This document shows positions 8,177 through 17,229 of a stretch of 64,000 bases of DNA, piece after piece; the stretch's first letter is position 1, and each line of letters opens with the position of its first letter. Both the position numbers and the translations under genes were made by a program. The notes below the pieces were generated by a model, which saw nothing but the letters and a program-made list of their open reading frames with translations, was not told where the DNA came from and searched no databases. This DNA is from Veillonella agrestimuris (lineage in GTDB: Bacteria; Bacillota; Negativicutes; Veillonellales; Veillonellaceae), in the NCBI RefSeq assembly GCF_943193065.1, contig NZ_CALPCS010000004.1, positions 1 to 64,000 on the forward strand, given 5' to 3'.

Positions 8177-8974
8177 ATGATTACAAAACGAAATATAGTT
8201 CTCATTGGTTCTATGGGTAGCGGGAAAAGCCATTTTGGTCGCAATTTAGCAGAATTAAAAGGGTGGCAGTTCGTAGATACTGATCGAGTCTTAGAAAGTC
8301 GTTTTGGGTTGTCTATTGCAGAGATTTACAAAAAGATAGGAGAAAAGGCCTTTAGACGAGCTGAACTAGATGTTTTAAAAAAGGTATGCTTATATCATGA
8401 AGCAGTTATTTCCGTAGGTGGAAACTTCCCTATTGAACATCGTACATTAAAGAGCTTAAAGCGCTTTTCCTATATTATTGGTATAAGAGCTGCACAATAC
8501 CGCATTGTGAGCCGTGTCAATCGACGAGTCGGCAAGCGACCGACTATGGACTATACTAATGTCCATGCTTTTGTACATGCTATGATTCAAGCTTGGAAAC
8601 CTGTATATAAACAGTGCGACTACGTCTTGGATACTACGAATGGACGTACCTATGACTTTATGGAAGCCATCGAAAAGGAATTAGAAACGTCGAATGTACA
8701 GTTTAAAGCACGAAGACAACCTAAAGAAAACTTTCAACCAATCTATGTAAAAAGAGATACATATAAGAAAAAAGCAAATTTAAGGACTAATGCATCCAAA
8801 TCAAATACATCTCATTATAAGCAGTCATCTATAGTTGTATTACCGGATACAAACTATACAAAGAAGCAAGAAGGTGAACATCGATATGGAAAAAATAGCT
8901 CTTCTCACAAGCGGCGGAGACGCTCCCGGTATGAACGCAGCCATCAGAGCCGTCACAAGACTAGCCCTTCGTAA
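8177..8974 (+). CDS. aroK: shikimate kinase with basic C-terminal extension
   Basis: Phosphorylates shikimate with ATP in chorismate synthesis. Residues 1-170 carry the family motifs: Walker A GSMGSGKS at 11-18, the shikimate-binding DTD at 34-36, and the lid motif VGKRP. The usual GGG substrate loop reads VGGN here, so one glycine is lost. At 265 residues it is about 90 longer than typical AroK: the tail is Lys/Arg/Ser-rich and low-complexity, and its last 89 bases overlap the start of pfkA. The gene follows the pilMNO-like genes, echoing the pilQ-aroK order of Proteobacteria. The ATG at 8177 follows AAGGGGCC. Confidence 0.82.
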   Translation: MITKRNIVLIGSMGSGKSHFGRNLAELKGWQFVDTDRVLESRFGLSIAEIYKKIGEKAFRRAELDVLKKVCLYHEAVISVGGNFPIEHRTLKSLKRFSYIIGIRAAQYRIVSRVNRRVGKRPTMDYTNVHAFVHAMIQAWKPVYKQCDYVLDTTNGRTYDFMEAIEKELETSNVQFKARRQPKENFQPIYVKRDTYKKKANLRTNASKSNTSHYKQSSIVVLPDTNYTKKQEGEHRYGKNSSSHKRRRRSRYERSHQSRHKTSPS

Positions 8975-9845
8975 AGGCTATCAAGTATATGGTATTGAGC
9001 GCGGTTTTTTAGGTATTATCAATAGCGAAATACGTCAGTTATCACCACGTGATGTAGGCGGTATTATTACAACGGGTGGTACCATATTAAGAACGGCGCG
9101 CTTTCCCGAATTTAAAGAGCATAGGGTTCAAGAAAAGGCGTACCGTATATTACAAGAAGAAGGTATCGATCATCTTATTGTTATCGGTGGTGATGGTTCT
9201 ATGGCTGGTGCAGAAGCATTAGCCGCTTTGGGGCAGTCGACGATGACTATACCTGCCACGATTGATAATGATATGAATGGTACGCAATATACAATTGGCT
9301 TTGATACAGCGTTAAATACAATTGTTGATGCGGTAGGACGCATTCGAGATACGTCAAATTCTCATGAACGGATTGCTGTAGTGGAAGTAATGGGACGTCA
9401 TTCGGGCCACTTAGCAGTACAAGCAGGACTAGCTTGTGGTGCAGAAATCGTTATGATTCCTGAATATCCCGTAGATTTAGAGGGGCTATGCAAACATATT
9501 AATGAATCTCATCAAATGGGGAAAGAATATAGTGTTATTCTCGTTGCAGAAGGCCAATTAGGGGGAGCTGCAGTGAAAGCATATATCAAAGAACATACGT
9601 ATTTCGACCCTAGCTTGACGGTATTAGGATATTTGCAAAGAGGTGGATCTCCATCTGCTTTTGATGGTTTGTTAGCGGCCCGTATGAGTCAGGTTGCATT
9701 GCAACTTATCGAATCTGGAGAGAAGAATCAAATTACTGGTTATATTGACGGTGCAATTCGTGGTATTCCCTATGAAGACACAGCGCGGTATAGATTTCCA
9801 TTAGAAGAAGAGGCGTATCAGCTCATCTCTATCTTAAGTAGATAA
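8886..9845 (+). CDS. pfkA: ATP-dependent 6-phosphofructokinase
   Basis: Phosphorylates fructose 6-phosphate to fructose 1,6-bisphosphate. The 319-residue protein has the family length and motifs: GGDAPGMNAAIR at the N-terminus, the ATP loop GGDGS, the catalytic PATIDND segment, and YLQRGGSPSAFD near the C-terminus. ATG 8886 has AAGGTG about ten bases upstream; an in-frame ATG at 8835 would add a 17-residue non-conserved extension and has no such site. The gene overlaps the end of aroK in another frame. Confidence 0.95.
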   Translation: MEKIALLTSGGDAPGMNAAIRAVTRLALRKGYQVYGIERGFLGIINSEIRQLSPRDVGGIITTGGTILRTARFPEFKEHRVQEKAYRILQEEGIDHLIVIGGDGSMAGAEALAALGQSTMTIPATIDNDMNGTQYTIGFDTALNTIVDAVGRIRDTSNSHERIAVVEVMGRHSGHLAVQAGLACGAEIVMIPEYPVDLEGLCKHINESHQMGKEYSVILVAEGQLGGAAVKAYIKEHTYFDPSLTVLGYLQRGGSPSAFDGLLAARMSQVALQLIESGEKNQITGYIDGAIRGIPYEDTARYRFPLEEEAYQLISILSR

Positions 9846-9914
9846 ATGATTACTTATAGTGCTCTATGTTATTAGATTTGTTGATGTCATAGATACTATA
9901 TAGTGATAAAACAT

Positions 9915-9945
9915 GCCCATAGAGTTCAAGATCTATGGGTATTGC
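9915..9945 (+). terminator. possible pfkA terminator
   Basis: CCCATAGA at 9915-9922 pairs with TCTATGGG at 9931-9938, but the downstream tract is only weakly T-rich. Confidence 0.4.
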
Positions 9946-9952
9946 GTTTAGA

Positions 9953-9981
9953 TTGTATAAATTTTAATTTTAAGATACAAT
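9953..9981 (+). promoter_or_regulatory. sigma-70 promoter for the export operon
   Basis: TTGTAT, 17-base spacer, TACAAT; about 50 bases before the adaptor gene. A short inverted repeat GTAGT/ACTAC follows near 9990-10003. Confidence 0.6.
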
Positions 9982-10033
9982 ATGTACGGGTAGTACTCAC
10001 ACTACTCTAAGAATGAATGCATAAGGAGTATAT

Positions 10034-11116
10034 ATGAAAGAGTTGTTTCAAAAGCACCGCAAACGAATTGTTGGTGTTGCTGTCGCTATTTGCTTACTAG
10101 GGGGCGGCACGTATTATTACATGAACACTGATAATAGTGCACAAACACAACAAAAATATACCACTGGTAAAGTAGAACGAGGCGATGTTAAAACGAGTAT
10201 AAGCTCTACAGGTACGATTAATCCTGTTAACTATGTCGATGTTTCTACCAATGTAGCCGGTAAATTAGAAGAAGTATTAGTGAAAGAGAATGAACAAGTT
10301 ACAGCAGGACAAGTTATAGCTTATATTGATACTCGTCAATTACAGGCGCAAGTAGATGATGCGAAAGCTGCTTTAGATAAAGCGCAATTAGATATGAATC
10401 GTTATAAAGCTTTAATCGATCAAAATGCAGTAGCTCAACAAACGTATGACGATGCTGTTACGTCTTATGAGCGTGCCTTATCTACGTATCAACGTGTATC
10501 TGCAGATTTAAGCGACGCTACTATTACAGCACCTATGACTGGTACGGTTATTGGGGAACCTCTTAAAGCAGGCCAAACGATTAGTACTGGTATTTCTACG
10601 CAAATGATCATTGCTACCATTGCAGACTTATCGAATCTTGAAATTTATCTCACCGTAGATGAAACAGATATTGGCAATGTTAAAACTGGTTCTCGCGTAG
10701 AATTTACTGTTGACTCTAAACCAGGAGAAACTTTCACAGGCTATGTGTCTGAAATTTCCAAAGGTTCTAAAGGTAATATGGGGACTACTAGCTCTAGTGT
10801 AGTGTATTATACTGTAAAAGTAGCAATCCCATCTGATATTTCTAATAATTTCTTACCCACAATGACGGCGCGTGCTACTATTTTTGGGGAAGATATTAAA
10901 AATACATTAGTCGTACCATTAACAGCGGTACGAACAGATAAGCAAGGCGAGTATGTATATGTCATGAAAGATGGACAACCAGTGCGTACTGCTGTTTCTA
11001 CAGGTGTAACAGGCGACAGTAATGTACAGATTTTGAACGGGTTGTCTGAAGGTGACGAAATTATCGTTAGTGGCGATATTAATGGTCCTAAAAACAATAC
11101 TCGTAGCCCATTTTAA
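10034..11116 (+). CDS. macA: MacA-like periplasmic adaptor (membrane fusion protein)
   Basis: Periplasmic adaptor linking an inner-membrane MacB-type transporter to an outer-membrane channel. The 360-residue protein has an N-terminal anchor at about 11-30, a biotinyl-lipoyl half-motif (EEVLVKENEQVTAGQVIA), an alpha-hairpin of modest length (about 110-160), the second lipoyl half and a beta-barrel domain with a C-terminal membrane-proximal domain. Such adaptors imply an outer membrane. The start ATG follows AAGGAG. No TolC gene is nearby. Confidence 0.88.
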   Translation: MKELFQKHRKRIVGVAVAICLLGGGTYYYMNTDNSAQTQQKYTTGKVERGDVKTSISSTGTINPVNYVDVSTNVAGKLEEVLVKENEQVTAGQVIAYIDTRQLQAQVDDAKAALDKAQLDMNRYKALIDQNAVAQQTYDDAVTSYERALSTYQRVSADLSDATITAPMTGTVIGEPLKAGQTISTGISTQMIIATIADLSNLEIYLTVDETDIGNVKTGSRVEFTVDSKPGETFTGYVSEISKGSKGNMGTTSSSVVYYTVKVAIPSDISNNFLPTMTARATIFGEDIKNTLVVPLTAVRTDKQGEYVYVMKDGQPVRTAVSTGVTGDSNVQILNGLSEGDEIIVSGDINGPKNNTRSPF

Positions 11117-11129
11117 GGGTAGGTGACAT

Positions 11130-11852
11130 ATGAATCATTCTGTTATTGATATACAAGGAATTACGAGAACCTATGTAAATGGGAAATTGTCTGTTCCTGT
11201 ATTACATGGTATCGATTTACAGGTGCATAAAGGGGACTTCGTATCCATCATGGGGCCTTCTGGTTCTGGTAAATCTACCTTTATGAACATTTTAGGTTGT
11301 TTGGACCGGCCAACGACTGGTTCCTATAAATTAAATGGCAACGAAGTAGCTACACTTACGGATGATGAATTGGCTTATGTAAGAAATAAGGAAATTGGCT
11401 TTGTATTCCAAAGTTTTAACTTGCTCACTAAGTTAACGGCTTTAGAAAACGTGGCGCTCCCGATGATTTATGCTGGCGTTGATAAAAAGACTCGAAACGA
11501 GCGGGCTGCAGCTTTGCTTTCATCCGTTGGATTAGGAGAGCGGATGGACCATTTGCCAGCTGAATTGTCTGGTGGTCAACGACAACGTGTAGCCATTGCT
11601 CGCGCGTTAGCCAATGATCCAGCCATCATCATGGCCGATGAACCAACAGGGAATCTAGATTCTAAGTCGACTATCGATGTAATGAATATTTTCCGTAGCC
11701 TCTATGACCAAGGGCGTACGATTATCCTCGTTACTCATGAACCAGAAATTGCAACTTATGCGAGCCGCAACGTCGTTCTTAGAGATGGTTATATTGTAGA
11801 AGACAAAGCTAATCTAAATATGACGCCTGTGCAGGAGGTGGAACATGTATAA
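11130..11852 (+). CDS. MacB/LolD-type ABC transporter ATPase
   Basis: ATP-binding subunit of the export complex. 240 residues with Walker A GPSGSGKS at 42-49, Q-loop FQSFNLL, signature LSGGQRQR, Walker B IIMADEPTGNLD and the switch histidine in LVTHE. Unlike E. coli MacB, ATPase and permease are separate polypeptides. ATG 11130 has GGGTAGGTGA upstream. The stop overlaps the permease start by eight bases. Confidence 0.93.
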   Translation: MNHSVIDIQGITRTYVNGKLSVPVLHGIDLQVHKGDFVSIMGPSGSGKSTFMNILGCLDRPTTGSYKLNGNEVATLTDDELAYVRNKEIGFVFQSFNLLTKLTALENVALPMIYAGVDKKTRNERAAALLSSVGLGERMDHLPAELSGGQRQRVAIARALANDPAIIMADEPTGNLDSKSTIDVMNIFRSLYDQGRTIILVTHEPEIATYASRNVVLRDGYIVEDKANLNMTPVQEVEHV

Positions 11853-13056
11853 AGAGAGTTTCTTGATGGCTTGGGCATCGCTCGTTGCTAATAAACTTCG
11901 TTCCATTTTGACTATGCTTGGCATTATCATTGGGGTTGCTGCTGTTATTGCCCTCGTATCCATTGGTAATGGCGTAAAGAAGGATATACAAGATTCCATT
12001 TCTAGCTTAGGTTCTAATCTATTAATGGTTATGCCTGGTGCTCCTCGGACTCCCGGTGTAAGACCTACTGCAGGATCTCATAAATCATTGAAAGTAGCTG
12101 ACTATGAAGCTATTGCAAAGTTAGATGGGGTTAAAGCAGCCAGTCCGTATACAGCGGGCTCTTACGTAACTATTTACCAAAGTAAAAACTGGACTACTAG
12201 CGTAAGTGGTGTAAATTATAACTTCCAAGATGTAAATAACTGGACTATGGCAGAAGGGCGCTTTATTTCTGAAAAGAACATTAAAAACAGAGAGCGCGTC
12301 GCTGTAGTAGGACAGACGGTAGTTAAAAACCTCTTTGCTGGAGAAGATCCAGTAGGTAAAGAAATTCGCGTCAAAAATATTCCTTTCCGTGTCATTGGGG
12401 TCCTCAATAGTAAAGGTAATGGCGCGATGGGGAATGACCAAGACGACGCAATTTTCATCCCTTATACAACGGCTATGGAACGGGTAGAAGGGGTAGATTA
12501 CTTGCGCATGGTCTATGTCGTTTCGGAAGATGAAAGCGGTATTGATCGATTGCAATCAGATATAGAAAACTTATTGCGCGTTCGCCATAGCATTAAAGAT
12601 CCAGAACTAGATGATTTTAATATTCAAAATATGAAATCAATTATGGAAACAATGGAACAAACGACGGGAACCTTGACATTGTTCTTAGGTGCTGTTGCAG
12701 CTATTTCTCTCGTTGTAGGGGGTATTGGTATTATGAATATCATGCTCGTTTCTGTAACAGAGAGAACACGAGAAATTGGTATTCGAAAGGCTTTAGGGGC
12801 TACTTACAATGTCATTGTTACGCAATTCCTCATCGAAGCTGTCGTTATCAGTCTCATGGGGGGGCTTATAGGGATTGCTCTTGGCATTGGGGCGTCCTAT
12901 TTGATTGGCAGTGTATCCGGTATGAGCACACTCGTATCGATACCGACGGTAATTATGTCCTTTGCATTCTCCATGGGTATCGGCCTTCTCTTTGGTATTT
13001 ATCCAGCTCGAAAAGCGGCGAAACTCAACCCAATTGATGCATTACATTATGAATAA
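11845..13056 (+). CDS. MacB-type ABC transporter permease
   Basis: Permease of the MacB/FtsX superfamily, 403 residues. One membrane span lies near 20-45 (ending in the conserved GIIIGVAAVIAL), followed by a large periplasmic MacB_PCD domain (about 50-235), then three C-terminal spans with the conserved ERTREIGIRKALGA loop and PARKAAKLNPIDALHYE at the C-terminus. Substrate unknown: macrolides, peptides or siderophores are exported by relatives. ATG 11845 follows AGGAGGTGG. Confidence 0.93.
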   Translation: MYKESFLMAWASLVANKLRSILTMLGIIIGVAAVIALVSIGNGVKKDIQDSISSLGSNLLMVMPGAPRTPGVRPTAGSHKSLKVADYEAIAKLDGVKAASPYTAGSYVTIYQSKNWTTSVSGVNYNFQDVNNWTMAEGRFISEKNIKNRERVAVVGQTVVKNLFAGEDPVGKEIRVKNIPFRVIGVLNSKGNGAMGNDQDDAIFIPYTTAMERVEGVDYLRMVYVVSEDESGIDRLQSDIENLLRVRHSIKDPELDDFNIQNMKSIMETMEQTTGTLTLFLGAVAAISLVVGGIGIMNIMLVSVTERTREIGIRKALGATYNVIVTQFLIEAVVISLMGGLIGIALGIGASYLIGSVSGMSTLVSIPTVIMSFAFSMGIGLLFGIYPARKAAKLNPIDALHYE

Positions 13057-13086
13057 AAGAACATAGAATTATATATTCGCATATGA

Positions 13087-13125
13087 TGCGTTGCATGATA
13101 CAATGACTATGTATGATGTAACGCA
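13087..13125 (+). promoter_or_regulatory. long hairpin before the thioesterase-pheST operon
   Basis: Bases 13087-13100 pair with 13112-13125 (13 of 14 positions, one G-T pair, one mismatch), with an 11-base loop. There is no T-run after it, so it is not a standard terminator. It may be an operator or an RNA structure in the leader. Confidence 0.5.
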
Positions 13126-13149
13126 TTATTTGCATTAGTGAGGGCTATT

Positions 13150-13614
13150 ATGGCAACTACATTATTAGAATATTTTAATGAATTACGAACATTAAATCCT
13201 TTTGCTTGGGTAAAAGATTCGGAAGTGACTTTTGTAGACCCAGGTCATGCAGAAATGATATTACAAACTAATGAGCAAGAGTATTGTAATTTTCGTGGCG
13301 ATCTTCATGGTGCTGTATGCATTGGCTTTGCTGATAGTCTCATGGGAACAGCTTGCTTTACTTTAGGCAAATCTGTAAGCACCATTGATATTAATGGCAA
13401 TTATTTGAAAGTCGTCAAAGGAGGCACTCAATTACGAGGTGTTGCTAAGGTTGAACATAATGGGAAATCAACAATGGTAGCTACTGCTCGTATTTATAAT
13501 GAATTAGGAGAGCTTGTTCATTTAGCGAGAGGTACATTTTTCGTATTAGAAGCGAAACCGTTGCCTGATTTGCCGTGGCGATTCGTTGAAGAGGATGACC
13601 CAAATTTGATATAA
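13150..13614 (+). CDS. PaaI-family hotdog thioesterase
   Basis: Likely acyl-CoA thioesterase of the PaaI / 4-hydroxybenzoyl-CoA type, 154 residues, about the family's length. The region DLHGAVCIGFADSLMG is the hotdog helix with the catalytic-site residues (a 'HGG..ALAD' variant), and STIDINGNYLK forms the next strand. The ATG at 13150 is preferred to GTG 13138 because TGAGGG sits just before the ATG. It ends 36 bases before pheS and may be cotranscribed. Substrate cannot be told from sequence. Confidence 0.75.
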   Translation: MATTLLEYFNELRTLNPFAWVKDSEVTFVDPGHAEMILQTNEQEYCNFRGDLHGAVCIGFADSLMGTACFTLGKSVSTIDINGNYLKVVKGGTQLRGVAKVEHNGKSTMVATARIYNELGELVHLARGTFFVLEAKPLPDLPWRFVEEDDPNLI

Positions 13615-13638
13615 TGAAATTTGAATTTTGTAAATTAG

Positions 13639-14673
<1,035 letters not shown>

Positions 14674-14682
14674 GAGGTAGTC

Positions 14683-17124
14683 ATGAAAGCAAGCTTACAA
14701 TGGATGAATGAATATGTACCTCTTGACTTAACTGCTAATCCACAAGAATTAGCGGATCAATTAACACAAGCAGGTATTCCTGTAGAAGATGTGATTTCTA
14801 TGGATCCAGGGTTGAAAAAGATTTATACAGGAAAAATCATTGATATTACAAAACACCCGGATGCTGATAAATTACAAGTGTGCCAAGTACAATGTATTGA
14901 TGATGGCGAAGAAGTGGTAAAACAAATTGTTACTGCCGCCACAAATGTAGCGGTAGGCCAAATTGTGCCTGTAGCGTATCATAAATCGAGATTGGCAGAC
15001 GGCACAGAAATTAAAAAAGGTAAATTGCGTGGTGTCACTTCTGAAGGTATGTTCTGCTCCGTTGCAGAATTTGGCATTTCCTCTGATTTAGTACGCCCAG
15101 AAGAAGCACAAGGCATTTATATTTTCCCTGAAAATACGCCAATTGGCTTAGATATTAAAGAAGTGCTCATGCTCGATGATACAGTGTATGAATTTGAATT
15201 GACTGCTAATCGGGCGGACTGTTTCTCTATGGTAGGCTTATCTCGTGAATTTGCCATTATGACTGGTAAATCTGCATTGTTCCCAGTGATTATGGTTAAT
15301 GAAACAGGTGAAAGCATCGATGGTAGAGCTAGCGTATCTATTGAAGCAGAAGATTTGTGTAGCCGCTTTACATCTCGTTTGATTACTAATGTAACCATTG
15401 AGCCATCTCCATTATGGATGCAAAATCGTTTGCGCAATAGCGGCATTCGCCCTATCAATAATGTAGTCGACGTAACGAATTACGTGATGCTTGAATTAGG
15501 TCAACCGATGCATGCGTACGATTATGATCATGTAAAAGGTCATCAGCTTATTGCTCGCCGTGCAAAAGCAGGGGAAACTTTAATAACATTAGATAATAAT
15601 GAACGTAAATTGGATGAATCTATGCTCATTATTGCTGATGCAGAAGGACCTATTGGGGTAGCCGGTGTCATGGGCGGTCTTCATAGTGAAGTGACAGATA
15701 CGACTACTAATGTATTATTAGAAGCAGCTGTATTTAATGGTCCATCTATCCGTAGAACATCGAAAGCATTAGGTCTTCGTTCTGAAGCGTCTGGTCGCTT
15801 TGAACGGGGAATCAATCACAAATACACGGCTTACGCTATCGATCGGGCTGCACAATTGTTGCAACAAATCTGTCCAACTTGTAAAGTAGAAGTCGGTGTT
15901 ATAGATGTATACCCTACACCAGTAGAACAACGAACTGTAATGTTCACAGTGGAGCAAGTTAATGATTACTTAGGCACATCTATTGCAAAAGACAAGATGG
16001 TGTCTATTTTGACGCAGTTAGGTTTTGAATTAACTGAGTCTGGTAAATCTATAGAAGCCCTTGTTCCGACTTGGCGCGATGATGTTACAGATATGCCTGA
16101 TATTGCAGAGGAAGTGGCGCGTATCTTTGGTTATGATCATATTGAAGCCACTATTCCGAATGCAGTTCTTTCTTCTGGTGGTATGACACCGAAAAAAGCA
16201 TTAACTAAAAAAGTAACTCATTATTTAGCGAGTGTAGGACTTAGTCAAATCATTACATTTAGCTTTATGCATAAAGATGGGTTAACGAATATGATGCTTT
16301 CTGAAGGTGATAGTCGTTATACGGCTATACCAATTTTAAATCCTATTTCTGAAGAGTTCCCTTATATGAGAACTACCTTAGTGCCTGCTGTGATAGAAAC
16401 AGCTTTGCGCAATATAGCGCAGCAAAATAGAGATTTATGGTTGTTTGAAACGGCTAATGTATATGAGCCTAAGTCTTTACCATTAACAGAGGTACCTCAT
16501 GAACGACCAATGGCTTGTGGCATTATGATGGGGAAAACGACAGCGGCAAGCTGGAATGAAGTGCAACGAGATACAGATTTCTATGATGTAAAAGGCATTG
16601 TAGATGGCTTGTTAGCTACATTGAAAGTGTCTAATTACGATATAGCACCATCTCATGAAACTTATTTCCATCCAGGCGTAAGCGCTACTTATACAGTAGA
16701 AGGTAAAACAATTGCTAACTTTGGTGAATTACATCCACAAGTGGCTAAAAACTTTGGCCTTTCTGGTAAAGTATATATGTTTGAAATTGATCTAGAAGTA
16801 ATTCTAGGGCTTGCTTTTGTACCGTTCAAATATAAGCCATTTAGTAAATTCCCAGGCACAAGCAGAGATTTAGCTATTGTTGCGCCTAATACGGTATCGA
16901 GTGGTGATATTATGAAGCTCATTAACGAACAAGGTGGAAAATACTTGCACGGTGTTTCTATTTTTGACGTTTATGAAGGGGAACATATCGAAGCGGGTTA
17001 TCGCAGTTTAGCTTATAATCTACAATTCCGATCTATGGAAGGCACATTGAATGATGAAGAAATTGATGGAGCCATTGAAAACATCGTTTCTGCATTGCAT
17101 GCTCAAAATTGCAAATTGCGTTAA
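14683..17124 (+). CDS. pheT: phenylalanyl-tRNA synthetase beta subunit
   Basis: Large subunit, 813 residues, the usual length. Domains in order: EMAP-II-like tRNA-binding domain (about 40-155), B3/B4 editing domain (about 215-380, with RRTSKALGLRSEASGRFERG), B5 domain (about 405-475), core class II-like domain, and the C-terminal ferredoxin-like anticodon-binding domain (about 720-813, KYKPFSKFPGTSRDLA). The ribosome-binding site AGGAGG precedes ATG 14683. Confidence 0.97.
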   Translation: MKASLQWMNEYVPLDLTANPQELADQLTQAGIPVEDVISMDPGLKKIYTGKIIDITKHPDADKLQVCQVQCIDDGEEVVKQIVTAATNVAVGQIVPVAYHKSRLADGTEIKKGKLRGVTSEGMFCSVAEFGISSDLVRPEEAQGIYIFPENTPIGLDIKEVLMLDDTVYEFELTANRADCFSMVGLSREFAIMTGKSALFPVIMVNETGESIDGRASVSIEAEDLCSRFTSRLITNVTIEPSPLWMQNRLRNSGIRPINNVVDVTNYVMLELGQPMHAYDYDHVKGHQLIARRAKAGETLITLDNNERKLDESMLIIADAEGPIGVAGVMGGLHSEVTDTTTNVLLEAAVFNGPSIRRTSKALGLRSEASGRFERGINHKYTAYAIDRAAQLLQQICPTCKVEVGVIDVYPTPVEQRTVMFTVEQVNDYLGTSIAKDKMVSILTQLGFELTESGKSIEALVPTWRDDVTDMPDIAEEVARIFGYDHIEATIPNAVLSSGGMTPKKALTKKVTHYLASVGLSQIITFSFMHKDGLTNMMLSEGDSRYTAIPILNPISEEFPYMRTTLVPAVIETALRNIAQQNRDLWLFETANVYEPKSLPLTEVPHERPMACGIMMGKTTAASWNEVQRDTDFYDVKGIVDGLLATLKVSNYDIAPSHETYFHPGVSATYTVEGKTIANFGELHPQVAKNFGLSGKVYMFEIDLEVILGLAFVPFKYKPFSKFPGTSRDLAIVAPNTVSSGDIMKLINEQGGKYLHGVSIFDVYEGEHIEAGYRSLAYNLQFRSMEGTLNDEEIDGAIENIVSALHAQNCKLR

Positions 17125-17133
17125 TAGCCTAAT

Positions 17134-17165
17134 AAAAGGGTTTACCAAAAGGTAAGCCCTTTTAT
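17134..17165 (+). terminator. pheT terminator
   Basis: AAAAGGGTTTACC and GGTAAGCCCTTTT form a stem with a four-base A loop, ending in TTTTATG. Confidence 0.75.
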
Positions 17166-17229
17166 GTCTATCTGTTTCCTTGTAGTATAATAAAGGTATA
17201 GATTTACATTAATGTAATAGAGGATAACT

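Noticed and set aside
9846..10033. Possible small gene or RNA between pfkA and the export operon
   Set aside because: Only a weak hairpin and a promoter are visible; no conserved RNA fold or reading frame with a ribosome-binding site was found.
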